Positions 1 to 9,625 of a stretch of 64,000 nucleotides of DNA are shown here, in pieces; position 1 is the stretch's first letter; each line of letters opens with the position of its first letter. The position numbers were made by a program, and so were the translations under genes. The stretch comes from Cryptomeria japonica. Taxonomy: Eukaryota; Streptophyta; Pinopsida; Cupressales; Cupressaceae. The notes under the pieces were generated by a model. That model did not search any database. It saw nothing but the letters and a program-made list of their open reading frames with translations, and was not told where the DNA came from. The stretch is taken from contig NC_081408.1 of NCBI RefSeq assembly GCF_030272615.1, positions 198,858,841 to 198,922,840 on the forward strand. Direction: 5' to 3'.

Positions 1-348
1 ATCCTACCAGAGGAAGAATACAGAATTGCCTACTTACAAGAGCTAGAATTATTAGATGAAAGGCACCTCAAGGCCTTGAATCATCTCCGGGTATATCAAA
101 ACCGTCTACGCATGAGTTATCATAAAAAAGTCAAAACCCAAGAATTCCAAGTTGGTGATCTTGTCCTCATTAAGAATCAGAAAAATCTACAAGAAAGAGA
201 AAAGAAAGGCAAGTTCGAGCCTAATTGGCTTGGACCATATGTAATCATAGCGAAATATGGATTAGGAGCTTATCAGTTGGCTACTCCTAAAGGCAATCAT
301 GTGGATGATCCAATGAATATCATGCACCTCAAAAGATTTTATGCTTAG
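1..348 (+). CDS. pol: Ty3/gypsy polyprotein, C-terminal end of integrase (partial)
   Basis: The frame is open from base 1 to the stop at 346-348, so the ATG at 76 is internal and this is the tail of a polyprotein that starts outside the window. The piece is 115 residues. It carries the basic helix and GPY/F-type module found at the end of Ty3/gypsy integrases: NRLRMSYHKKV, then FQVGDLVLIKN, then FEPNWLGPYVI, ending MHLKRFYA. In the family this module follows the catalytic core and helps bind DNA. No stop or frameshift is seen in this part. Downstream is A-rich untranslated sequence leading to the 3' LTR. The lineage call (Tat-like) is weaker than the family call. Confidence 0.85.
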   Translation: MLPEEEYRIAYLQELELLDERHLKALNHLRVYQNRLRMSYHKKVKTQEFQVGDLVLIKNQKNLQEREKKGKFEPNWLGPYVIIAKYGLGAYQLATPKGNHVDDPMNIMHLKRFYA

Positions 349-1598
349 TCCTCAGAAAGTCTTAAATTGTCAAAAAAAATAAAAAATCAATAAAAATAAA
401 AAAATGAGAAAAAGATCCTAAAAAATAAAATAAAAAAATCATCACTTTGGTGAAAAACCTGGCAAACAGGCACCTTATGACACAATTTAAAAAAAAAAAA
501 AAATAGAAAAAGAAAGAAAAACAATTCATCCATTAGTGAAAACCACTTGGTGGTGCTATGGACAAGTACCTTGGTGAAAACGTGTGTGCAGGCACCAAGG
601 TAAATAACCGGGTCCACTATCTATCATGTCGATCCTACAAATCATCTGCCATCCAGCCCACCCATGCGCAACATTCCTTCTTTTCCACCTCCCAATAAAA
701 CATGTGTATGATGATGAGTCTTCACCTAAGTCATGAACAAGGAATGTCCCATTGAAACTGAGCTTTTATGCCTCTATGTAAGCTTCAAGAAGTCTTGAGA
801 AACAATTCCAAGTCCACAGGTCACTCTCCAAAACTATTAAATCGCTTGCCTAATCCAAAAGCCCACTCTACCCTAAGGATGACTCCTTCCCTCGCCTGGA
901 AACCTAATCCTCCATCCTAGTTCTACTCTTGGCAAGAGGTATCATTTGGTCACAAGGAAGAGACTTGTTATATTTTGTTAGATCTTTTCATATAGACTTG
1001 CATCTTTTGCCCTACGACTGCCACTATTTACGACTGCCTGGATTCTTTCATATCTAGGTACGTTATGATAGGCACATATTGGGGCATATTTCATAGTATG
1101 GCATGTTTTGGATCCTTCTTGTATAAACTGACGACCTGGTACTAGTGTTTATCAACACTTACCTTCTCGTGTACAAGAGGTATCGGTGTGTTTGAGGGTT
1201 TCCTTGCACAAACCCACAACTTTGTATTAGTGTTTCTTAACACTTGCATTATTGTGTGCAAGAAATTCCCGTTTGTCTATAGAGTCAGTCCACGCCCTGG
1301 GTTTCTCATGGCATCCTGATTTCTATAATCAGTTGTGCAAGTCACTCAGGGCAACATAAAACTAGGTTGGCTCTCCACTTTTGTTGTGCACAAAATCTCA
1401 CCATCATTCCATCAAAACCCTAAACTCAATAATCCCATGGAGTTCTGAATTGCCCCCATTTTCCTTTGCAGTCTCGTATCTTGTATTCTTCTTTCCAAAT
1501 ACCTCACAACTACTTCATATTTATTCCTCATTTATCCCTTCCACCCTAATTTTTCTTCCTCTATTTCTTCCTCACATAATCAATTCTAATTTTGATTC
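349..1598 (+). other. 3' untranslated region of element A
   Basis: No credible gene is seen. The stretch starts with A-rich runs (365-510). Two related blocks, near 447-478 and 565-600, share the words TTGGTGAAAA and CAGGCACC. Another ~45-bp segment near 1139 (TACTAGTGTTTATCAACACT) recurs in diverged form near 1225 (TATTAGTGTTTCTTAACACT), a spacing of about 86 bp. The short reading frame at 1381-1662 has no recognisable domain and runs into the minisatellite. Confidence 0.5.
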
Positions 1599-2222
1599 AT
1601 GTCTTATACAGGATGTATCCTTCTTGAAACCAGACGCTCTAATCATGTCTTATATAGGATGAATCCTTCCTAAAACTAGACATTGTGATCGATCATGTCT
1701 TATACAGGATGAATCATTCCTGAAACCAGATGTTGTGATCAATCATGTCTTATACAGGATGTAGCCTTCCTGAAACCAGACGCTCTGATCATGTCTTATA
1801 TAGGATGAATCCTTCCTGAAACCAGATGTTGTGATCGATCATGTCTTATACAGGATGTATCCTTCCTGAAACCAGACGTTCTGATATGTCTTATATAGGA
1901 TGAATCCTTCCTGAAACTAGACATTGTGATCAATCATGTCTTATATAGGATGAATCCTTCCTGAAACCAAACGTTGTGATCGATCATGTCTTATACAGGA
2001 TGAATCCTTCCTAAAACTAGACGTTGTGATCAATCATGTCTTATATAGGATGAATCCTTCCTAAAACCAGACGTTGTGATCGATCATGTCTTATACAGGA
2101 TGATTCCTTCCTGAAACTAGACGTTGTGATCAATTATGTCTTATACAGGATGAATCCTTCTTGAAACCAGACACTTTGATCATGTTTGTCTTATACAGGA
2201 TGAATCCTTCCTGAAACCAAAC
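1599..2222 (+). repeat. ~50-bp minisatellite, about 13 copies, in element A
   Basis: Units begin ATGTCTTATAYAGGATG and continue with TCCTTCCTGAAACCAGACG. Starts read at 1599, 1645, 1695, 1745, 1791, 1841, 1885, 1936, 1986, 2036, 2086, 2136 and about 2186, so spacing is 44-51 bp. Shorter units lack the GATC repeat (GATCGATC or GATCAATC) at the unit junction. Copies are mostly 85-95% alike by eye. The array lies between pol and the 3' LTR, where Tat/Ogre-type elements often carry tandem repeats. Confidence 0.93.
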
Positions 2223-2428
2223 TAAATCTAGATCTTATCAATCAAATCAAATCAAATCTACTGGGAAATCAATCTCGCAAAACTCCAAAGATCAATTACC
2301 TCAATTGATCTCCCGAGGGGGCATCACCATACCGTAATCTATCAATCAAGAACCGGGGCATCCTATTAAACCAATATCAACACCAAAACAAGATTATTCT
2401 TTGAATCAATGCATCATCACACCTCGCT

Positions 2429-2444
2429 TCAAAGAGGGGCAAAA
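2429..2444 (+). promoter_or_regulatory. Polypurine tract of element A
   Basis: The sequence TCAAAGAGGGGCAAAA directly precedes the LTR start TGTAGACACTT. This is the expected place and composition for the primer of plus-strand DNA synthesis. Confidence 0.65.
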
Positions 2445-3540
2445 TGTAGACACTTAAAAATAATTATTTTAATTATTTGTAATTCCTCACATAATTAATT
2501 AATTAATTATGTTAATTCAAATTCTTCTCAATATTAATTAAATATAATTAATATTGTCACTATAGCATGTGATTGATTTATTTAATAAATCAATCCCTTT
2601 CTTTATTCTTCTAAAAAATTAAATCCTCACAAATCTTCCTCTTAGCTAATTAATTTCAATTAATTAGTTAACCTACATGATTCCTACAAATCATATTCTT
2701 AATTCATCATTAACCTAATAAATTCTTCTAGAAACTCCCTAAACTCACTTAACAGTATTCTTCTAATTTTTTTATTCCCTCCACTCATTCTCTCCTAGTC
2801 AAATTATCCTAAACCCACCTAACATTTCCTCTAATCCCCCTCTTAATGAATCGTTAATGGCTAATCAGCATGATTAGCCACAAAGTCAACTCCTTGCTTT
2901 TAAATACTCTTTTCCTAGGTGAATGTAAGATTTTTGAAATCTCACATTCCTCCAAGCATCCCCTCTCCCAAGGAATTTTTAATTCTTTTTATTCCTCCAA
3001 TCCCCATCATATCCTTTTTTGGAGAATTTTTAATTCCTCCAATGCACCTTGTGGAGTGTGGAGATACGAAATGCCTTTAAGGCATATTTCTTGGTCTCCA
3101 CACCCTCTCTTAGACCTTGTGTGAGCTCACAAGTAAATCCTAGCCCTTCATCTCGAATCCATCCTAGCCATCCATTTTTCTCTCCTCTTACTATAAATAA
3201 AGGACTCCATCCCTTCATTCACAAAATATCTCAAAATCCAGTAAGCTTATGCTGCCCTTTTGAGCCCAGGAAATCATCTTGGCAACTTGGTCATCTCATC
3301 CTTATCATTTTCCAAATCCATTCCATTTGTGCACAACATTGGAGAGCCATCCACATCCAGCAATCAAAGGAGCACATCAAGTGGAGCATTATCAAGGGGC
3401 ATCTTCACTTCATCAAGCTCAATCCGAAGGAGAAGGTAAAATAGCAAGGTGAAATAGTATTTTCATGATATTTTAGCATTTTGCATGTTTATTTCATTAT
3501 GTTTTTTATCATTTGACCTTTCAATCTATTTTCCCCTCTT
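2445..3540 (+). repeat. 3' LTR of element A (right end approximate)
   Basis: It starts TGTAGACACTTAAAAATAAT right after a purine tract. A TATA box (TATAAATA, 3193-3200) gives a likely transcription start near 3225. The AT-rich U3 part holds runs of AATTAATT. The end cannot be fixed because the partner LTR is outside the window; homology to copia element C starts about 3545 and sets an outer limit. Confidence 0.6.
3193..3200 (+). promoter_or_regulatory. TATA box in the LTR of element A
   Basis: TATAAATA sits about 750 bp into the LTR, a typical distance for a long U3, and is followed by a pyrimidine-rich stretch. Confidence 0.5.
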
Positions 3541-3544
3541 CACC

Positions 3545-5962
3545 CTGTCATATGATATAGAATGATTTATGTATTGTTCATCCACTTTCACATTAGCACT
3601 CTCAATAGTTTTCTATAATCTTTTGTTATAACATCTATATGTTTTTCTCTAAATTGAATAACCAATAAATATCCCTTCATCACATCTAGGATCAAACTTT
3701 CCAATTGAATCATCTCTTTTGATATAGCATTTACTTCCAAAAATTCTGAAATACTTTACAGTAGGTGTATGTCCAAACCATAGTTCATAAGGAGTCTTAC
3801 CGGTTTCACCTTTGATGTGAACTCTATTGAATGTGTAGAATGTTGTACTCACTACTTCTTTCTAGTAGATATGAGGCAATTTGGCTTCCATAATCATAGA
3901 TCTAGCTACATCCAAAATGGTTCTATTCTTTCTTTCAACTACTCCATTTTGCTGAGGAGTCCTAAGGGCAGATAGCTATCTCTAGATTCCATTTGTCTCA
4001 TAATAACTGTTAAATTCATGAGAAGTGAACTCACTGCCATGATCTAATCTTAGACATTTGATTTTCAATCCAGTTTTTGTTTCAACCTTTGGTTTAAAGA
4101 TCTTGAATTTCTCAAAACCTTCAGACTTCTCCCTTAGAAAAGTCAACCACATCATTCTATAATAGTCATCAATAATCAGCATGAAATACCTATCACCTTG
4201 AAAGCTTCTAGTCCTTGTTGGACCACATAAGGCAGTGTGAATCAAATCAAGTACATCATTAGATTTATCATGTATGCTCTTAAAACAACTTCTGACTTGC
4301 TTACCCAATTGACATTCCTTACATACCGAATTATGAGGCTTCATAATCTTAGGTATATCTCTAAGTTCCTTAGTTGAAATGATCTTAACAATACAATCAA
4401 AAATAAATATGATACAACCTCTTATACCATAGCCAACTCTCATCAATATGAGCAATCAAACATGTCTTATTACCAGTGTTCAAGTGAAAGATGTTACTTC
4501 CTGTTTGAATATTGGTTGCAATTTCCAAACCAATCTTGTTAATGATTTTGCATTTTCTATCTTTAAAATGAAGTTGAAAACCCTTATCAACTAATTGAAC
4601 AACACTCAAAATAGTATGCCTTAAACCTTCTACATAATAGTCATTATCAGTGTTATGCTTGTCATCCAAAGAAATAATACCTCTACCTTTGATCATACAT
4701 GCCTTGTCATCTCCAAATCTAACTTGACCACCATTGTATTCTTGCAGGGACAAAAATTTCCCTTTATCTCCAGTCATATGATGTGAGCATCCACTATCAA
4801 TTACCCATTCATCCTTATCTTCAACTTTTGCTGCCAGGGCCTTCTCTTCATTTTTGATAGTTGGTTCTAGCTCATCTTCCTTCAAATCATAGAACAGACA
4901 TTATTTTCCATTGCCAGATCCACTAGCAAAGTCTTCTATCGGTTCATCTCCAAAGTCATCAGTTTGTCCTTCCTCATCTGCTATGTAGCATTGTTTACTT
5001 TTCTTGAATCTATATCTGTTTGGGTTAGGCTTAAAAAAATTCTTAACTCTTTCCTCAAACCTTGCATTTCTTTCAGGACATCTAGATGCAAAATGACCAA
5101 TCTTATTTAATGCAAAATATTTAAAAGGTTCTTTTCCTTCATACTTACTTCCAGTTGGTCCTTTAGATACTCTTCTAGAAAATAAGGCTTCAAGTTGCTC
5201 AAGCTCTTCATATTATTTCCTCAAGTCTTCCAATTCTTTTGCATATAGGGCTCTCCAATCACTCTTTTCGGTAGATGTTGATGATGATGCATGAAAAGCA
5301 AGTTCAAACTTTACAACTCCAAAATATCCAAATTCTTCAAGCTCAAAAGAAGATAATTTCCCAATCAAAATATCTCTGTTGACTGAAGTGTTTGCCATTA
5401 TTCTTAACTCATTAATTGTAGTTGCCTTCATCTTGTAAGTCGGTGGAAAGGCTCTCAAGACTTTGGAAACTATTTCATCTTCACTAAGAAATCCTCCACA
5501 ACATTGAATTCCCATAACAATCTCATTTACTCTTTCCATAAACACAACAATTCTTTCATTATCTTTCTTTTTTAAGTTTTCATATCTTACCCGGTAACCA
5601 TCAAGTTTAGCAATTTTGACAGTAGGGTCACCTTCATTCAGAGTTTGCAATTTTTCCCATATAACCTTAGCTGATGATTTGTCAGTCAATCCCATAATCT
5701 GTTGATCAGTAAGTGCACATAGGAGGGCTCCTATAGCTCTGCAATCATTTTCAATATTCTTATCTTGGTCTACAGGAGTAGGATTGCCAGATGTCAGATC
5801 ATAAGGTGTGTATCCTTTCTCAGTGATCTCCCAAATATCCTTGCCAAGACATCTAAGATGAGTCTCCATTATAATTTTCCATATCCCATAATTTGTTTCA
5901 TCAAGCTTAGGGATTTATCTTCTGAAAATAGTTGTCGGTGGATTAGAAGTGTTAGTTATCAT
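3545..5962 (-). pseudogene. gag-pol: Element C: Sirevirus-like copia gag-protease-integrase relic
   Basis: Reading leftward, gag begins at the ATG at 5962, and its best open part is 5869-5213. A zinc-knuckle-like region with its cysteines eroded follows near 5100. The protease has DSGCSHHMTGD (about 4800). Pre-integrase and integrase follow, with CKECQLGKQ (about 4310), the catalytic-core segment LRLDHGSEF (about 4050) and TPQQNG (about 3940), ending near [11 protein letters not shown] and a trace to about 3545. Reverse transcriptase, RNase H and the 3' LTR are missing. Several stops and frameshifts break it (for example near 5215, 4880 and 3980). It is probably cut by element A or by deletion. 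It is close in type to D and E. Confidence 0.8.
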
Positions 5963-5968
5963 AGGATG

Positions 5969-5988
5969 TACCTCAAGCGGTTAAGCTT
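5969..5988 (-). promoter_or_regulatory. Conserved leader motif of Sirevirus-like copia (copy in C)
   Basis: Plus-strand TACCTCAAGCGGTTAAGCTT lies between the primer site and the gag ATG. Near-identical copies sit in the same place in E (25005-25024) and D (28091-28110). Function unknown; see findings. Confidence 0.7.
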
Positions 5989-6006
5989 CTGCAAAACAAG
6001 ACCAAA

Positions 6007-6018
6007 GCTCTGAAACCA
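6007..6018 (-). promoter_or_regulatory. Primer-binding site of element C (initiator tRNA-Met type)
   Basis: The minus strand reads TGGTTTCAGAGC, one base off the usual copia TGGTATCAGAGC site complementary to initiator tRNA-Met. It is two bases from the LTR edge at 6021. Confidence 0.8.
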
Positions 6019-6020
6019 AT

Positions 6021-6598
6021 TGTTAGGATAACCGGTGAACAACTAAGATGGGGAGGGGGGGGGTTAATCGGTTGTTAACAGATTATAACTTTTAATCCAC
6101 AATATGACCTTAAACAAATCAAGTACTAGTAAAGCACAAACAGATGCCTATAGGAACAGATAGGGTAATGCCGCCTTATTATTCTCTCAATATTTGGATG
6201 GGGTAATGCCGCATTATTATTCTCTCAATATTCAAGGAAAACAATTCAAGGACCAAATAGTATACTACCTGGTCCTATCAACTTTTTTTCAATTTTCTAG
6301 GGATGTGAAATAACATGATTCTAATGTCAAATTCAGCTTGGTGGCTCAACCAAGATGTGTAGATATGTGAAATGTGCCTTGAAGATATAAATTAGGGTAG
6401 GATTAGGATTAAATCAAGATTAAATGAAAAGGAGCACACCTAGGATTAAGGGCCCAATTTTATGACATGTGAATTGATGAGAGAGGACTTAGGTTTAATT
6501 AAATTAATAATTAAAGGCCTAAAGAAGTCATATAATGCAAAATGCAATGGGACACACTAAGGTGGGTGCTAACATAAGTGTGGAATTGGACAACCTAA
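6021..6598 (-). repeat. 5' LTR remnant of element C plus unassigned sequence
   Basis: In plus orientation the LTR edge reads TGTTAGGATAACCGGTGAAC at 6021. It is followed by a G-run (6050-6063) and by CGGTT words like those in the other Sirevirus-like LTRs here. The far end of the LTR cannot be placed. From about 6240 to 6598 I recognise nothing except AT-rich DNA with GGATTAGGATTAAATC-like words. A 38-bp tandem pair lies at 6163-6238. Confidence 0.5.
6163..6238. repeat. 38-bp tandem duplication
   Basis: GGGTAATGCCGC(C/A)TTATTATTCTCTCAATATT occurs at 6163 and again at 6201, with one mismatch in the first 30 bp. Confidence 0.85.
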
Positions 6599-6828
6599 TT
6601 AAGGGAGTACAATTTTGACACTACAGCTCCAAATTGGTGGTAGTCCTTCCAAAACACTCTCTGACACAATATCTTGGAATGCCTTCAACAATTTTGAGAC
6701 ATCCTTTTGTGGCATTTCTTCTCCATTTGTGGTGGTGTCTTTTAAATCCCTAGTGCTACATTTCCTTGGAATGAGTGAAAAATATGTATTCTCATGTTTC
6801 AATTCGTTCAAGAACCTCCTCCCATCTA
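6599..6828 (-). pseudogene. pol: Element F, left piece: Ty3/gypsy protease-RT linker and RT start
   Basis: The minus-strand frame contains KLLKAFQDIVSESVLEGLPP, which matches the region just before the reverse transcriptase core in Ty3/gypsy elements (the 'LL.EF.D....LP.GLPP' signature). The bases immediately right of it, 6829-6833 (CTAAA), are the target duplication of element D. The sequence resumes at 30187 with the protease part of the same frame type. Left of 6599 the homology stops, so the RT core and everything after it are gone. The call rests on this short motif plus the matching flank. Confidence 0.65.
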
Positions 6829-6833
6829 CTAAA
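6829..6833. other. Target-site duplication of D (left copy, CTAAA)
   Basis: CTAAA here and at 30182-30186 flank the outer ends TGTTTAACAC and CCAACA of element D exactly. Confidence 0.93.
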
Positions 6834-8290
6834 TGTTTAACACATTTTAGGAGTGAGGGGGGAGGTGAATCAGTCTTGACCTTAAAACACTTTAACTTTA
6901 ATCCTTTAATCTTCAAAACATAATTAGCAATAATGAAACATGAAACCACAAAATAAAATATACAAGAGAACACCAGATTTACATGGAAAACCCTAAATAG
7001 GGAAAACCATGGTGAGAGTCAACTCACAATATATATGAAATCAGTACAATATGTTTTAGGCAAACACTGCCAAGGAAGCACAATGCCACCTTGAAGACAT
7101 GCAAGCTGAGATGCACTATCTCAGGGAAAGATACAAAGGACTTTTAGGCTAAATCTCACTTCTCTAGGGCAAGATACAAGAACATCAAAAAATTGTGAAG
7201 CAGCAAAACAAAGTCATTCTCCAACTATGAAGCTATCCAAGTTGAATCTTTATTACAAGCAACAAACTCCAACAACAATCACCAGTGCCACATTCACTAT
7301 CTTTACATCACAGCACTATGCAATCAATATGATCTTCTCCAATGTCGGTGCATCTCATCAAGTTTTAAGCAGAAGCTAAAAAACAAACTTCTCTTAGCCA
7401 AATGATCATAGTGTTGGCATTGACAAAACCAATCAATCCAGAGAACCGGTATATGAGCTAAGATTTGTCATTGATGTCTAACACTGACCGGTGAAGTGGT
7501 ATCGGTGGAGTGGTGTACCTCAGTAGTAAAAGTGTTGACTTGTAAACACATGGAAACAACATAAGAGATAGATGACCAAAGTTTCAATAACCTCAAGGGA
7601 AGACACACTAAGCTAACTGATCTCTCACTCGAGAAGATCGGTGTTGAGGTTAGATCTTCAAGTTGGTCATTCTAATGATGACGAAGCCACAAAAGGTGAC
7701 TTAGGCAAGAAGGCTTGAGGTTGTATGCAAACCAGAACCTCATTGGCAAACATGATTAGAGACTTGATGTAAGCACGACAAACCAATAATCAAAGGTTGA
7801 ACTGGTAATGTAGAGCACAGTGGTATACCGGTACACCAGTGAGGCAGAACGAAGATAGGTGATCACCATAAATCTTAGAGCGGTGATCGGTTATTTAGTT
7901 GTTGTGGAAAAAGGTGAGTTGGTGAGCTTATGTCTATGCCAAACTAAAGGTTGGTGAAGTCAACTTCAGTTATCATGCAATTAAGCCATGATTACTTGCT
8001 GATTTTCTAGTTCACATTTATAAGATTGAACCCGACCCAGAAGTCACTATTTTTGGGGGATACGGTGGTAGAATTGGTTGAGTAGTTGGCGAAAGTGTTG
8101 CATGGTGTGCAGAGAAAGCGGGAAGATTTGAATTCTAAATCTACCAAAATATGTGATTGCTTTGATTAAGGAAACACCTAAAGGTGACAACAAAAAATGT
8201 ATAAAGTATTTTTGAGTTCATTCAAAAATTCTTGATCATAAAATTTGCAAAGAGAAGATTTTGTAGAAGGTGATCCAAAGTGAAGAGTAG

Positions 8291-8674
8291 AGTGAGAGGA
8301 AGTGCTAAAAATATTTAGCAAAGCAGAGAGTGTATGAGGTAGACCTATAGAGTGCAGAGTCAAGGGTCAGAGGACTGGCAGAGTGCAGAGCCAAGGGATA
8401 GAGGATTGGTAGAGTGCAGAGTTGAGGGTTAGAGGACCGATAGAGTGTAGAGCCGGAGGTATAAGCAGAAAACTGGTGTTGTGTAGAGAAGACACAACTG
8501 GTGTGGATAGAGTGAGAGGAAGTGCTAAAAATATTTAGCAAAGCAGAGAGTGTATGAGGTATACCGGTAGAGTGTAGAGGCAAGGGTCAGAGGACTGGTA
8601 GAGTGTAGAGCCGAGGGTCAGAGGACCAACAAAGTGCAGAGCTGGAGGTATAAGAAGAAAATCAGTGTTATGCA
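8291..8674 (+). repeat. 220-bp higher-order tandem repeat with 31-bp subunits inside solo LTR G
   Basis: AGTGAGAGGAAGTGCTAAAA begins at 8291 and again at 8511, a 220-bp period. Each large unit holds 31-bp subunits, AGAGTGCAGAG followed by AGGGTCAGAGGACTGG: about 3.5 copies from 8349 and about 2.7 from 8569. A further partial copy continues at 14697 on the other side of element I, so I landed inside the repeat. Confidence 0.88.
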
Positions 8675-9569
8675 TGTAAGGAAGTTAAGTAGCGGAAACA
8701 ACTTCCTACGCTAACCTTGAGAGGAGGGAAATGCAAAAACTTTTTCAGATCGTTACAACAGTTACAGAAAATAGAAATAGATATAATAGCATTCATACCA
8801 TAACACAGTGATTTACGTGGGGAAAACCCTTTCGGGAGAAAAACCCCACACTCCAAAAGCAGCTCAATATTTTATTCAGCAATCAAAAACAGATTACAAC
8901 ATACTTGAAGAGCAAGCTCTTCGTAGGAGTACCACTAATCAGAGATTCAGAGGCAACTCAATAGCCATGAGACTCTTACACACAACCTCTATCTCACACA
9001 CCTCATAAATAAGAGATACAATACAAGAAACCGTCAAACGGTATTACAAAACCATGGGCTAAAACCACCCAATAAAGTGTAGCCGACCTTATCTCCCTTC
9101 TAGATGCCCTATGACATGTTAAAGCACACATCAACACGTGTCGCTCCCTTTTACAGCTCATTTATGTATCCGATACAAATTATTTTTCCTATTTCAGGAG
9201 TACAAACTTCCGGAGGCCATAACTTGAGAACCGGGTGTCCGATTGACGAACCGTTTGAAGCGCCGGAAAGCTCGCGAAGTGCTCTATCACCTCATAACCA
9301 GTTGTGCCAGTTACGGCCACTTTTCAGGGCATTTTGGAGCCTCTAAAGCCTCCAAAATTAAGTTTAAATATTTTATCGCACCCCTCCAAGACGAAAACTT
9401 TAATATCTTCAAAACTAGCTGTGACTTTGCGACGCAAATTTACCGGAATGCTTATCTAGCCAACCAGAAGCTTCAGGGAGAGTTTCGCACCATTTCGTGC
9501 TCAAATGAAAACTTACTATAAATAGTAACCTCGCATAAATGCAAGGTTGAGACACCATTTTTCCCAACA
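8675..9569 (-). repeat. 3' LTR of element I
   Basis: TGTAAGGAAGTT to TTTCCCAACA, 895 bp, the partner of 13797-14691. It is followed by the purine tract (minus strand) at 9570. Confidence 0.95.
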
Positions 9570-9587
9570 AATCTCCCACTTGTCGAA
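9570..9587 (-). promoter_or_regulatory. Polypurine tract region of element I
   Basis: The minus strand reads CGACAAGTGGGAGATT next to the LTR edge, the common 'GTGGGAGATT' form of copia elements. Confidence 0.7.
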
Positions 9588-9625
9588 CACCTTGCAAGAG
9601 CAGAAGGGAATGTCAACACAATAAA

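Larger units (their letters stand above)
1..3540 (+). mobile_element. Element A: 3' part of a Ty3/gypsy LTR retrotransposon
   Basis: The order is an integrase C-terminus, about 2.1 kb of 3' untranslated DNA holding a minisatellite, a purine-rich tract, and an LTR starting TGTAGACACTT. The long 3' untranslated region and the integrase tail suggest a Tat-like lineage, which is inference. The 5' part lies outside the window. The right end is uncertain: no second LTR or target duplication is visible, and copia homology of element C begins near 3545. Confidence 0.7.

Noticed and set aside
1381-1662. 93-codon plus-strand frame, Phe/Leu-rich
   Set aside because: T-rich untranslated DNA of element A running into the minisatellite.
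8178-8583. Minus-strand frames with HSTGIPHTLSALLNIFS-like repeats
   Set aside because: Products of the 220-bp non-coding repeat in solo LTR G; they repeat because the DNA repeats.
8808-9521. Plus-strand frames repeated at 13930-14643
   Set aside because: Both sets are reading frames of the two LTRs of element I, antisense to the element.
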